Assembly (NCBI GenBank): GCA_036012905.1
Contig: DASCQF010000015.1
Span: 1-64,000 of the forward strand
Reading direction: 5' to 3'
DNA length: 64,000 bases
DNA from: NP936 sp002726085
GTDB lineage: Bacteria > Acidobacteriota > Vicinamibacteria > Vicinamibacterales > UBA8438
The notes beneath the pieces were generated by a model. That model made no database searches. It saw only the letters and a list, made by a program, of their open reading frames with translations, and had not been told where the DNA came from. Position 1 is the stretch's first letter. The number at the start of each line of letters is the position of its first letter. Made by a program: the position numbers and the translations under genes. Positions 43,949 to 52,310 of this stretch are shown here, one piece after another.

Positions 43949-46462
43949 GTGCACCAGGGACTCCGCACCCTCGACCAGTTGCCAATCGGCGCCAGCGCCG
44001 TCGTCCATCACGTTGGCTGCGACCGCCCGGTGGCACGCCGGCTGATGGAAATGGGGTTGCTCCCCGGCACCCGAGTTGAAACGATTCGCCGGGCGCCGCT
44101 GGGCGACCCACTGAAGATTCGGCTGCGCGGCTACCTGCTGTCGCTGCGACTCGCCGACGCCGCGCGTATCCAGCTCACACCGGAGGGCCGGACCGACATC
44201 GTGGAGGAGGCCGGCACCGGCGGCGAGCCGTATCGTTTCGGGGCCCACGAGACGACCGGCGGCGCCCGGACCACCCGTGTCCCGCGCGTGCTGGTGGCCG
44301 GCAACGCCAACTCCGGCAAGACCACCGTGTTCAATGCGCTGACGGGCGCCCGCGCTCAGATCGGCAATTATCCCGGTGTCACGGTCACGCGCTCATCGCG
44401 GCGCATCACGCTGCCCAACGGGTCAGTGGTCGAAATTGTTGATCTGCCGGGTACCTACAGCCTCAGCGCACATTCGCCAGACGAGCAGGTCGCGGTCGAT
44501 GAGGTGCTCGGCCGACGGGGCCATGCGCCGGATGCGGTCATCGTGGTGGTCGATTCCGGCGCACTCGAACGCGGGCTCTACCTCGTCCTGCAGATCGCCG
44601 AAACCGGTGTCCCGGTCGTCGTGGCGCTCAACATGATTGACGAGGCGAACGCTGCGGGCGCCGACCTCGACGCGGCACGGCTGGGCACCTGGCTCGGTGC
44701 TACGGTGGTGCCGACGATCGCCTCACAGGGTGTTGGGCTCGACGAGCTCCGCACGGCGGTCGGCACCACGACCGGCCTCGCGCCGCGCCACGACTATGCC
44801 TGGACCGGTCTGCCTGCCGTAGTCGAACGCGAGGTCGCCACCCTCACCCATGCGTTGAAGGAGACCGGCTTCGGGGACACACAGGCGACCCGCCGGTCCT
44901 GGGCGCTCTGGTCACTGCTGTCGCTCGAGACCGACGACGGCGCCGCGACAGGTTTGCCGACTTCGGTCCGCCAGGCGGTGCAGACAATCCGGCAGAACGC
45001 GCTCTCGGCGCAGCGCGATCTCGACCAGGAGATCATCGCCTCGCGGTATCGCTGGATCGAAGCAGTGGTCAATGACGTCCGGTCAATGACCCGCAAGGAT
45101 ACGCGCAAGTGGACCAACCGGCTCGACGCCATCCTCACCCAGCGCGTGTACGGATTGGTCGTGTTCGCGGTGGTGATGGCGGTCCTGTTCGAGGCGTTGT
45201 TCACCTGGTCCGAGCCGTTGATCTCGGCAATCGAAACGGCGACCGGGTGGTTGCAGACCGGCGTGACCGTGGCGCTACCAACCGGCATCCTGAGTGACCT
45301 GATGGTCGAGGGTGTCATCGCCGGCGTCGGCAACGTTGTGGTATTCGTGCCACAAATTGCGATGCTCTGTTTCTTTATCGCGATGCTCGAAGACGTGGGG
45401 TATCTCGCCCGGGTGGCGTTCATCATCGACCGGCTGATGGGTCGGGTGGGACTGCACGGCAAGGCGTTCGTCCCGATGCTGTCTGGGTTCGCGTGCGCCA
45501 TTCCAGCGGTCATGGCAACCCGCACTATCGAAAGCCCGCGCGACCGTTTGATAACGATGCTGACGCTGCCCATGGTCTCTTGCAGCGCACGGCTCCCGGT
45601 CTACGCGCTGGTCACGGCGGTGATCTTCTCATCCGAACGGCGGATGTTCGGCCTGCTCAGCGTGGGCGCCGTGGTCCTGTTCTCCATGTATGCCCTCTCG
45701 GTCGTCGCTACCCTCGGCGCCGCGGCGGTGCTGCGCCGCACGGTCCTGCGCGGCCCGCGGCTGCCGCTGCTGCTGGAGCTGCCTCCGTATCGGGTGCCTG
45801 TCTGGAGCAACGTCCTGCTCACGACCTGGCGGCGCGTGCGAAAGTTCCTCGAGGACGCCGGAACGATCATCCTCACCATGACAATCATCCTGTGGGCACT
45901 GTTGTCGTTCCCGCACAGCGCCGAGATCGACGCGCGCTACGACGCAGCAGATACCCAGCTCCTCGCCACGACGACCGATGCCGGTGCGCGAGAGGCTGGG
46001 CTCGCCGAGTTGAGCGGACGACGGGCGAGCGAGCAGCTACGCTACAGCGTCGGCGGCCGGTTGGGCCGGGTTATCGAACCGGTCATCGAGCCGCTCGGTT
46101 TCGACTGGCGGATCGGCGTCGGGATCCTCGGGGCCTTCGCCGCCCGCGAGGTCTTCGTGTCGACGCTGGGCATCGTCTTCGGCATCGCGGAGGCCGACGA
46201 GGAGAGCGTCACCCTCCGCGCCTCGCTGCAGAACGCGCAACGGGAGGGCGGCACGCCGTTGATGACGCCGCTCACCGGGGTCTCGCTGATGGTGTTCTTC
46301 GTGCTGGCGTGTCAGTGCATGAGCACGATTGTGGTCGTGCGCAAGGAATCGGGCAGCTGGGGCTGGCCGTTGTTCATGTTCGGGTACATGTCGGTCCTGG
46401 CCTATACCGCGTCGTTGGCCGTGTATCAGATTGGGTCCGCGTTAGAGTGGGGCATCTCATGA
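43949..46462 (+). CDS. feoB: FeoA-FeoB fusion, ferrous iron transport protein
   Basis: An 837-residue protein. Residues 1-80 form an SH3-like FeoA domain (GASAVVHHVG, RLMEMGLLPGTRVETIRRAP). Then comes the FeoB G domain with GNANSGKT (118-125) and DLPGTYSLSAHSPDEQ, and then the membrane part with two Gate-type blocks (SGFACAIPAVMATRTI, TLPMVSCSARLPVYALV) and FAAREVFVSTLGIVF. It imports Fe(II) driven by GTP. FeoA and FeoB are normally separate genes. The GTG at 43949 has GGGAG upstream. The next gene overlaps by four bases. Confidence 0.93.
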   Translation: MHQGLRTLDQLPIGASAVVHHVGCDRPVARRLMEMGLLPGTRVETIRRAPLGDPLKIRLRGYLLSLRLADAARIQLTPEGRTDIVEEAGTGGEPYRFGAHETTGGARTTRVPRVLVAGNANSGKTTVFNALTGARAQIGNYPGVTVTRSSRRITLPNGSVVEIVDLPGTYSLSAHSPDEQVAVDEVLGRRGHAPDAVIVVVDSGALERGLYLVLQIAETGVPVVVALNMIDEANAAGADLDAARLGTWLGATVVPTIASQGVGLDELRTAVGTTTGLAPRHDYAWTGLPAVVEREVATLTHALKETGFGDTQATRRSWALWSLLSLETDDGAATGLPTSVRQAVQTIRQNALSAQRDLDQEIIASRYRWIEAVVNDVRSMTRKDTRKWTNRLDAILTQRVYGLVVFAVVMAVLFEALFTWSEPLISAIETATGWLQTGVTVALPTGILSDLMVEGVIAGVGNVVVFVPQIAMLCFFIAMLEDVGYLARVAFIIDRLMGRVGLHGKAFVPMLSGFACAIPAVMATRTIESPRDRLITMLTLPMVSCSARLPVYALVTAVIFSSERRMFGLLSVGAVVLFSMYALSVVATLGAAAVLRRTVLRGPRLPLLLELPPYRVPVWSNVLLTTWRRVRKFLEDAGTIILTMTIILWALLSFPHSAEIDARYDAADTQLLATTTDAGAREAGLAELSGRRASEQLRYSVGGRLGRVIEPVIEPLGFDWRIGVGILGAFAAREVFVSTLGIVFGIAEADEESVTLRASLQNAQREGGTPLMTPLTGVSLMVFFVLACQCMSTIVVVRKESGSWGWPLFMFGYMSVLAYTASLAVYQIGSALEWGIS

Positions 46463-46674
46463 ATTGGCAAGCCATCATGGTCGCAATCATCGTCGCGGGG
46501 GCCGTCGTGTCCCTGTATCGTCATCTGCGTCAGCTGGTCGGCAGCTCTGCCCACGACGCACCAGCCTCGTGCCACGGGTGCGACGATTGCGACACCGAGT
46601 CTGAGTCTGACGCGGCGGCGCCAAGCCAACCAGATTCCGCGCCTCTCCATCCCCAGAGCACCCGCGTACACTAG
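46459..46674 (+). CDS. FeoB-associated Cys-rich membrane protein
   Basis: A 71-residue protein with one span (AIMVAIIVAGAVVSLYRHL) and a short Cys motif CHGCDDCD. This fits the small Cys-rich membrane proteins that follow feoB (PF12669-like), which may bind iron or an iron-sulfur cluster. ATGA overlap with feoB gives translational coupling. Its TAG stop is formed by the left end of the MITE-like element. Confidence 0.8.
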   Translation: MNWQAIMVAIIVAGAVVSLYRHLRQLVGSSAHDAPASCHGCDDCDTESESDAAAPSQPDSAPLHPQSTRVH

Positions 46675-46835
46675 TGTCCCGAATCAGAAGTCCGTTGCCG
46701 AGCTCCGGGAGCGTGGCGCCCGACTGGCAAGGCGCGACGAGGGAGCAAATTGGGTGTTTGTGACCGAGGAGCAACGCCGACAGGCGGGATGCCCCGCCCG
46801 GGAAATGGGTGGCGGATTTCTGACTCGGGACACTA
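46672..46835. mobile_element. MITE-like element with 23-bp inverted ends and TA flanks
   Basis: The left end TAGTGTCCCGAATCAGAA and the right end, read in complement TAGTGTCCCGAGTCAGAA, match at 21 of 23 positions. TA at both borders fits a TA target duplication of IS630/Tc1-type elements. The 164-bp body carries GGCGGG-ATGC-CCCGCC and no transposase. It fills the space between two stop codons. No second copy was seen in this window. Confidence 0.75.
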
Positions 46836-46837
46836 AA

Positions 46838-47590
46838 TCACCGCCGGTCTTGCAGCTTGGCCAGCAGCCGCAAGATTTCTAGATACAGCCAGACGAGCGT
46901 CACCAGCAGCCCGAACGCGCCATACCACTCCATGTACTTCGGGGCGCCGCGCTCGGCACCCTCCTCGATGAAATCGAAGTCGAGCACGAGGTTGAGCGCC
47001 GCGATGACGACGACAAACAGGCTAAACAGGATGCCGAAGGTACCACTGGAATGAATGAGCGGCACGCCGATACCGAAGAAGCCGAGCACGAAGCTCAACA
47101 GATAGACGATGCCGATGCCCCCGGTAGCGGCGAACACCCCAAGCTTGAAGTTCTCGGTCGCCCGGATAATCCCACTGCGATAGGCAAAGAGTAGCGCGCC
47201 GAGGGTACCGAACGTCAGGAAGACCGCCTGCGCCACGATACCCGGGTAGGTCTGCTCGAAGAGAAACGAGATGCCACCCAACGCCAACCCTTCGAGCGCT
47301 GCGTAGAGCGGCGTCGTGATGGGCGCCCAGGTCTGCTTGAACGCCGTCGCGATCGCCACGACGAACCCGCCGATGACGCCCCCGATGACCAGCCCCATTG
47401 GCAGTTGCCCGGCCGCCCCACGCCCCCACACATACATGGCGGCGGCAAACAGGATCGCCAGGGACATGGCCGTCTTGTTGACGGTGCCACCGATGGTCAT
47501 CACCTCCTGCCCGACGACCGCCGGCACACGGGTGAACGTGTCGGCACCAAGGGCCGGGTTGCCGGAACGCAAGGCCAGATGGGCGGACAT
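46838..47590 (-). CDS. BI-1/YccA family membrane protein
   Basis: A 250-residue protein with six or seven spans: LAILFAAAMYVWGRG, LVIGGVIGGFVVAIATAF, APITTPLYAALEGLALGGIS, AVFLTFGTLGALLFAYRSGI, LSFVLGFFGIGV, LFVVVIAALNLVLDFDFIEEG and LLVTLVWLYLEILRLL. The DFDFIEEG with the second acidic pair fits the pH-sensing aspartates of Bax-inhibitor-1/TMBIM proteins. These form calcium leak channels in eukaryotes and interact with FtsH in E. coli YccA. The ATG at 47590 has GAGGAGACAAGCC before it. Confidence 0.9.
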   Translation of the reverse strand: MSAHLALRSGNPALGADTFTRVPAVVGQEVMTIGGTVNKTAMSLAILFAAAMYVWGRGAAGQLPMGLVIGGVIGGFVVAIATAFKQTWAPITTPLYAALEGLALGGISFLFEQTYPGIVAQAVFLTFGTLGALLFAYRSGIIRATENFKLGVFAATGGIGIVYLLSFVLGFFGIGVPLIHSSGTFGILFSLFVVVIAALNLVLDFDFIEEGAERGAPKYMEWYGAFGLLVTLVWLYLEILRLLAKLQDRR

Positions 47591-47731
47591 GGCTTGTCTC
47601 CTCGATTCTCGGGGGAACGTGGTCCCCGTCATAATGGGTATCGGCATCGGTCGCAACCGAGCCCCTCCACTGTACCGAACCTGCGATGGGGCCGCAATTG
47701 GCCGCGACCCGTCGCGCGACGGACGACCACC

Positions 47732-49717
47732 ATGGCCCCTCTGACGCACCCCGAGCTGACCGTCGCGCTGGCGCTGGCCGCCGGCATCCTGGCGCAGTCG
47801 GTCTCACGATTGCTGCGGCTCCCCGGCATCGTGCTGCTACTGGCCAGCGGAGCGCTGCTCGGTCCGGAGGGTGTCGGCTGGATCGAGCCCCGAAGCCTGG
47901 GCGACGGGCTCTTTGGCATCGTCGACTTCGCTGTCGCGATCATCCTGTTCGAGGGCGGGCTCAATCTGGAGTGGTCTCGACTCAAGCGGCAGGAGGCGGC
48001 CATCCGCCGTCTGATCACGTGGGGCACGCTGATGACATTCGTTGGCGCCTCCGCGCTCGCCGCGCTGCTGCTCGGCTGGCGCTGGAACCTCGCGATCCTG
48101 TTCGGCGCGCTGGTGGTGGTCACCGGTCCTACGGTCATTCAGCCGCTCTTGCGAGACATGCGGCTCAGACCGCGGCTGAAGACGATTCTCGAGGCCGAGA
48201 GCGTCCTGATCGACCCCATCGGCGCTCTGCTCGCGGGATTCATCCTGCAATTGGTGACCCGACCTAGCGTGACCAACTTGGCGTCGCAAACCTGGGACGT
48301 CGCCCTCAGCATCGGGTTCGGCCTGCTGGCCGGTCTGGCCGCCGGCTTCCTGCTCGCCGCCGCGCTCCGCTACCGGCTGCTGATTGCGCACGGCTACGAG
48401 AACATCTTCACCCTCGCCGGCGTGGTGTTGCTGTTCGAAGCCTGCGACGGGGTGATGCCCCCGAGCGGACTGGTCGCGGTCACGGTTGCAGGCGTCGTCA
48501 TCGGCAATCTAGAGACACGCGTCGGCGAAGATCTCCGGGAGTTCAAGGACCAGCTGACCGTGCTGCTGGTCGGCATGCTTTTCATCCTGCTGGCGGCCGA
48601 CGTGGCGCTCGATGACGTGCGGGCGCTCGGCGTGGGCGGCCTCACGGTGGTGGGCGGGCTGATCCTGGTCGTCCGTCCCCTGAGCGTCTGGGTGTCGACA
48701 CGAGGCGTGAAGCTGACCACGCGCGAACGCGTCTTCATCGGCGCCATAGCCCCCCGCGGCATCGTGGCCGCGGCGATCGCATCCATCACCGCGGCCGCGC
48801 TCGAGACACAGGCCATCGAGGGCGGCGCGGCGTTGCGGGCGCTGGTCTTCTCGACAATCGGCGGAACCGTCGTGCTGTCCGGAGTGCTCGCCCACCCGCT
48901 CGCCTGGTTGCTCGATCTGCGGCTGCCGCAGCGCGATCGGGTGGCAATCTTTGGGGCCCAGGGGCTGGGCCTGCCGCTGGCCGAGGCCCTGCGCGCTGGT
49001 GGAGTGCCGGTCCTGTTCATCGAGTCGGACCCGAAACGGACACACGTTGCCGAACAGGCCGGGCACGCTGTCGTGTTCGGCGACCCGTTCGACGACCGGA
49101 CGATGCAACGCGCGCGGATGGAGCTGGTCGGTACCGCGGTCGGCCTGACGTTCAACGAACACGCCAACAGACTGTTCGTGCGCGAGGCGCGCGAGGCGTT
49201 CGGTGTGACGCTGGGGTTCGTTGCGATGGAGTCGTTCGAGGACCAGCACACACGGCGTCTGCTGCAGCGGTCTGGTCTGGACATGCTCTTTGACGGTCCG
49301 CACGACCAGCCGCAGTGGGATGTGCGGTGGCGGCACGGTGACGTGGACATCGAATCGTTCGAGTATCAGCTCGACGTCGCGCCGGGGGCGCCACCCCCCG
49401 CAGCCGGGGATACCCCGACCAGCCAACCGCGAGCTGACGAGGGGCCCGTAATCAATGTCGACGAGGTCGACGAAAGTGACGACGTCGACCAGCATGTCAT
49501 GCTCACGGTTTGCCGCGGCAAGCGCACGGCGCTGTGCCATCTGGGTTATGAACCGCAACCAGGCGACGTCGCGGCCGTGGCGCTCCATCGACCCGCTCGC
49601 CAGAATGCGATCGTGCATCTGGCCCGACGTGGCTGGACGCCGCGCACCAAATCGCCCCCTGCCGACGCCGAGGCCGGTGTGTTCGGCGAGCCACCCGCCG
49701 GCCGTGCCAACGCGTGA
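47732..49717 (+). CDS. CPA1-type cation:proton antiporter with C-terminal TrkA-N domain
   Basis: A 661-residue protein. Residues 1-400 carry 12 or so spans including LFEGGLNLEWSRL, ALVVVTGPTVIQPLL and EAESVLIDPIGALLAGF, the typical NhaP/CPA1 core with the Asp pair. A Rossmann segment (VAIFGAQGLGLPLAEALRAG and HTRRLLQRSGLDMLFDGP) resembles TrkA-N, which senses nucleotides and gates K+/Na+ antiport. An acidic linker (VDEVDESDDVDQH) leads to a TrkA-C-like end. It likely exchanges Na+ or K+ for H+. The ATG at 47732 begins MAPLTHPELTVALALAAG; a longer open frame upstream is not conserved. Confidence 0.9.
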   Translation: MAPLTHPELTVALALAAGILAQSVSRLLRLPGIVLLLASGALLGPEGVGWIEPRSLGDGLFGIVDFAVAIILFEGGLNLEWSRLKRQEAAIRRLITWGTLMTFVGASALAALLLGWRWNLAILFGALVVVTGPTVIQPLLRDMRLRPRLKTILEAESVLIDPIGALLAGFILQLVTRPSVTNLASQTWDVALSIGFGLLAGLAAGFLLAAALRYRLLIAHGYENIFTLAGVVLLFEACDGVMPPSGLVAVTVAGVVIGNLETRVGEDLREFKDQLTVLLVGMLFILLAADVALDDVRALGVGGLTVVGGLILVVRPLSVWVSTRGVKLTTRERVFIGAIAPRGIVAAAIASITAAALETQAIEGGAALRALVFSTIGGTVVLSGVLAHPLAWLLDLRLPQRDRVAIFGAQGLGLPLAEALRAGGVPVLFIESDPKRTHVAEQAGHAVVFGDPFDDRTMQRARMELVGTAVGLTFNEHANRLFVREAREAFGVTLGFVAMESFEDQHTRRLLQRSGLDMLFDGPHDQPQWDVRWRHGDVDIESFEYQLDVAPGAPPPAAGDTPTSQPRADEGPVINVDEVDESDDVDQHVMLTVCRGKRTALCHLGYEPQPGDVAAVALHRPARQNAIVHLARRGWTPRTKSPPADAEAGVFGEPPAGRANA

Positions 49718-49824
49718 TCGATTGCCCCATCCCCACAGCGGGTCTATCCTTGGCAGCACCGTTGGGACACAGCCGATCTGTTCGGGTCGCCGGCGCAGGT
49801 CTGTCACCGAAGGGAGTGCATTCG

Positions 49825-50720
49825 ATGCTGTCCACACAGGCACAAAGATGGCTAACGCACACAGGCGCGCTCGGTGTGATCCTCGTGTTGGTCTCGGTCG
49901 GACCCGCCCAAGCACAGGCTGACTGCGATCACGACGACTGTCGGGGCAACTTGGCCGTGACCGTGTTCCCTGGCGTGTCAATCGACACGTTTGCCTCAAA
50001 GGACCTCCGGAATCTGGTCAACCCGGAAGCGTCCGGGGATGTCCAGGAACAGTTGATCGCAGGGTTCGATTTCGAGTTTCGTCTTGCCGGGGCCACCCCA
50101 GATGCGTCAGCGCCACCGCCGGAGAACCAGTTGTGGTTTTTCGGCGAGATCATCCACGGCGCCGCGAGCGGGGAAACCGACTGCACCTCGGTGGGCAACA
50201 CAACCGACACCAGTTCGAGTGGCACCCCGTCACAAGCCCTCTGCAACGATCTCTTCACCGAACCCTCGACGGCGCAAGCCCCCAGCTTGGCGGTGTTCCG
50301 TCAAGCCACGAGCCTGGAAGCCTACATGGGACTGCGATACGAGTTCCTCCGTTTGAACGCACAGACCGAGGCAGCGGCCAGCCTGTATCTCAGGGGCAGT
50401 ACGGCTTCCTGACCGTGGCCGAGGGCGGATCGGATGTAAGAGACATCTATCACGCCGGACTGGGCGTGGTCTTGACCGAAGGGAAGCTCATGGAAAGCTA
50501 CGTCGAGTTCGGCTACGGGCGCAACGACGTGTTTGTGGACCAACGTCCCCGATTCAAGGTCGACGCGTTTCTGTCGATGCCGGGCCCAAAGGGGGTCTCG
50601 CCCTTCGCGCAGGTCGTCATAGACGCCGACTTCGGCGACCGGGGCGACAGCATCCAGAGCTTCTTCGGACTCGACATCGACATCTTCGAAGCGTGGAGCT
50701 CTGCGCCCTCCACCTCGTAG
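49825..50720 (+). CDS. Secreted outer-surface protein, frameshift near 50391
   Basis: An approximately 298-residue exported protein with signal GALGVILVLVSVGPAQAQAD. The mature part resembles a beta-barrel or porin-like chain with alternating strands. The first frame reads LNAQTEAAASLYLRGSTAS and stops at 50412. The neighbouring frame continues GQYGFLTVAEGGSDVRDIYH, VEFGYGRNDVFVDQRPRFKV and ends FFGLDIDIFEAW. Restoring one C (CTCAG to CTCCAG) at 50389-50392 gives LYLQGQYGFL. I do not recognise the family; a role in the envelope is inferred. The ATG at 49825 has GGGAGTGCATTCG before it. Confidence 0.6.
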
Positions 50721-50840
50721 CCCCACGGCCGGCCCCCACATGCGAATCCGGTGTGGGGAGACCGCACGCAGCGGGCATCCTGGGGCGGGTTTGGCGCACG
50801 CACCCAGCCAGTCCCCAGGTATACTTGTGCCCTTCGTGCG

Positions 50841-50868
50841 TCCTGCTAACCCCTGACTCCTTGAGCAT
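50841..50868. repeat. Degenerate heptanucleotide array
   Basis: TCCTGCT...CCCTGAC TCCTTGA resembles the end of the 42034 array, in the 160-base gap before the beta-CASP gene. The remainder of that gap shows nothing else. Confidence 0.4.
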
Positions 50869-50880
50869 CACCATCTAGAC

Positions 50881-52281
50881 GTGCGCATCGAGTTCCACGG
50901 CGCGGCCCGAGAGGTCACCGGGTCTTGTCACCTCGTCGACTGCGGCGGTGTACGCATCCTGCTCGACTGTGGGATGATCCAGGGTGGCCGCGAGCGGCAC
51001 GAGCGCAATCGCGAGCCGTTCCCCTTCGACCCGCGCACGCTCGATTGCGTCATTCTCAGCCATGCCCACATCGACCACTCGGGCCGGCTGCCGCTACTCC
51101 GCAAAGCCGGCTACCACGGCCCCATCGTCACGACCGCTCCCACGGCGCAACTGCTCGAAATCATGCTGGCCGATTCCGGCCGCATCCAAGAGGAAGATGC
51201 GCGCTGGACGATCCGGCGGCTCGAAAAGCGCAAGAAGGACACGAGCTGGGTCACCGCGCTCTACACCGAGGAGGACGCCATCGCGGTGCTCGACCAGCTC
51301 GTGCCGGTGCCCCTGGGCGGCACCCACACGTTACCGCGCGCCGGTACCGTCACCTTCGTGCCGGCAGGACACATTCTCGGCGCTGCGATCATCGATCTCC
51401 GACTCGACGACGAAGGGACGAGCCGCCGACTCGTGTTCTCTGGCGACCTCGGGGTGCAAGGTGCCCGGCTGCTGCCCCGCCCGCAGTCGGTCGACTGCCC
51501 CGACTACCTGATCATGGAGTCGACCTACGGCGACCGAGATCGGGCGAACGAAGGAGACCGCACCGAGCGGCTGTTCGACATCATCCAGCGCACCATGCGT
51601 CGCAAAGGCAAGGTGATCATTCCGGCCTTCGCCGTCGGGCGGACGCAAGAGGTGCTGACCCGGATCAACGACCTCGTCGAAGCGGGCCGGTTGCCGGACG
51701 CACGAGTCTATGTCGACAGTCCGATGGCCGTGGCGGCGACCAGGGCATTCGCCTTGCACCCCGAGGCTTACTCGCGCCCGGTGCGGGAGCTGATGGAAGA
51801 CGGCGACGCGCCGCTCTACTTCGAGGGACTCGAGCTCGTCAGCCGTGTCGAGGACTCGATGGCGCTCAACGAGTCGCGCAGGCCGGCGGTCATCATCTCG
51901 GCGTCTGGCATGTGCACGGCCGGGCGAATCAAGCATCACTTGAAGCACAGCATCACCAACTCCCGGAACACGGTGGTCTTTGTCGGCTACCAGGCTTCGG
52001 GGTCGCTCGGGCAGGTGATCCAGGCCGGCACCAATCCGATCCGGATCTTCGGCGAGTGGTATCCCCTGAACGCGCGAGTCGAGACGATCGAAGGCTTCTC
52101 GGCGCATGCCGACCGCAGGGAGCTGCTCGAATGGTTCGCGTCGCTGGGCGATGCGCCAACCCGGACCTTCGTGGTTCACGGGGAGGAAGCCGTGTCGCTG
52201 CACTTTGCCGACACCCTCGCGAAACAATTCAACGCGCCAGTGACGGTCCCGAAACGGGGCCAGCATTTTGAGCTATCCTGA
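50881..52281 (+). CDS. MBL-fold beta-CASP ribonuclease-like protein
   Basis: A 466-residue metallo-beta-lactamase of the beta-CASP group. The metal motif HAHIDHSG lies in the N-terminal half, with further ligands in GHILGAAI and GDLGVQGARLLP. The beta-CASP insert has STYGDRDRANEGDR, PAFAVGRTQEVLTRI, YVDSPMAVAAT and ASGMCTAGRIKHHLKH, and the C-terminal FSAHADRRELLEW closes the site. Members cut RNA (CPSF73, RNase J relatives). The start is a GTG at 50881, as the sequence MRIEFHGAAREVTGSCH is the family N-terminus. Confidence 0.9.
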   Translation: MRIEFHGAAREVTGSCHLVDCGGVRILLDCGMIQGGRERHERNREPFPFDPRTLDCVILSHAHIDHSGRLPLLRKAGYHGPIVTTAPTAQLLEIMLADSGRIQEEDARWTIRRLEKRKKDTSWVTALYTEEDAIAVLDQLVPVPLGGTHTLPRAGTVTFVPAGHILGAAIIDLRLDDEGTSRRLVFSGDLGVQGARLLPRPQSVDCPDYLIMESTYGDRDRANEGDRTERLFDIIQRTMRRKGKVIIPAFAVGRTQEVLTRINDLVEAGRLPDARVYVDSPMAVAATRAFALHPEAYSRPVRELMEDGDAPLYFEGLELVSRVEDSMALNESRRPAVIISASGMCTAGRIKHHLKHSITNSRNTVVFVGYQASGSLGQVIQAGTNPIRIFGEWYPLNARVETIEGFSAHADRRELLEWFASLGDAPTRTFVVHGEEAVSLHFADTLAKQFNAPVTVPKRGQHFELS

Positions 52282-52310
52282 CGGCACACGGTCACCGAAG
52301 GAGACACGAC

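Noticed and set aside
46487..46774. Minus-strand frame over the MITE and the FeoB-associated gene
   Set aside because: It is antisense to a coupled gene and made largely of the mobile element; such products are spurious.
47405..47731. In-frame extension of the antiporter
   Set aside because: It is antisense to the BI-1 gene and not membrane-like.
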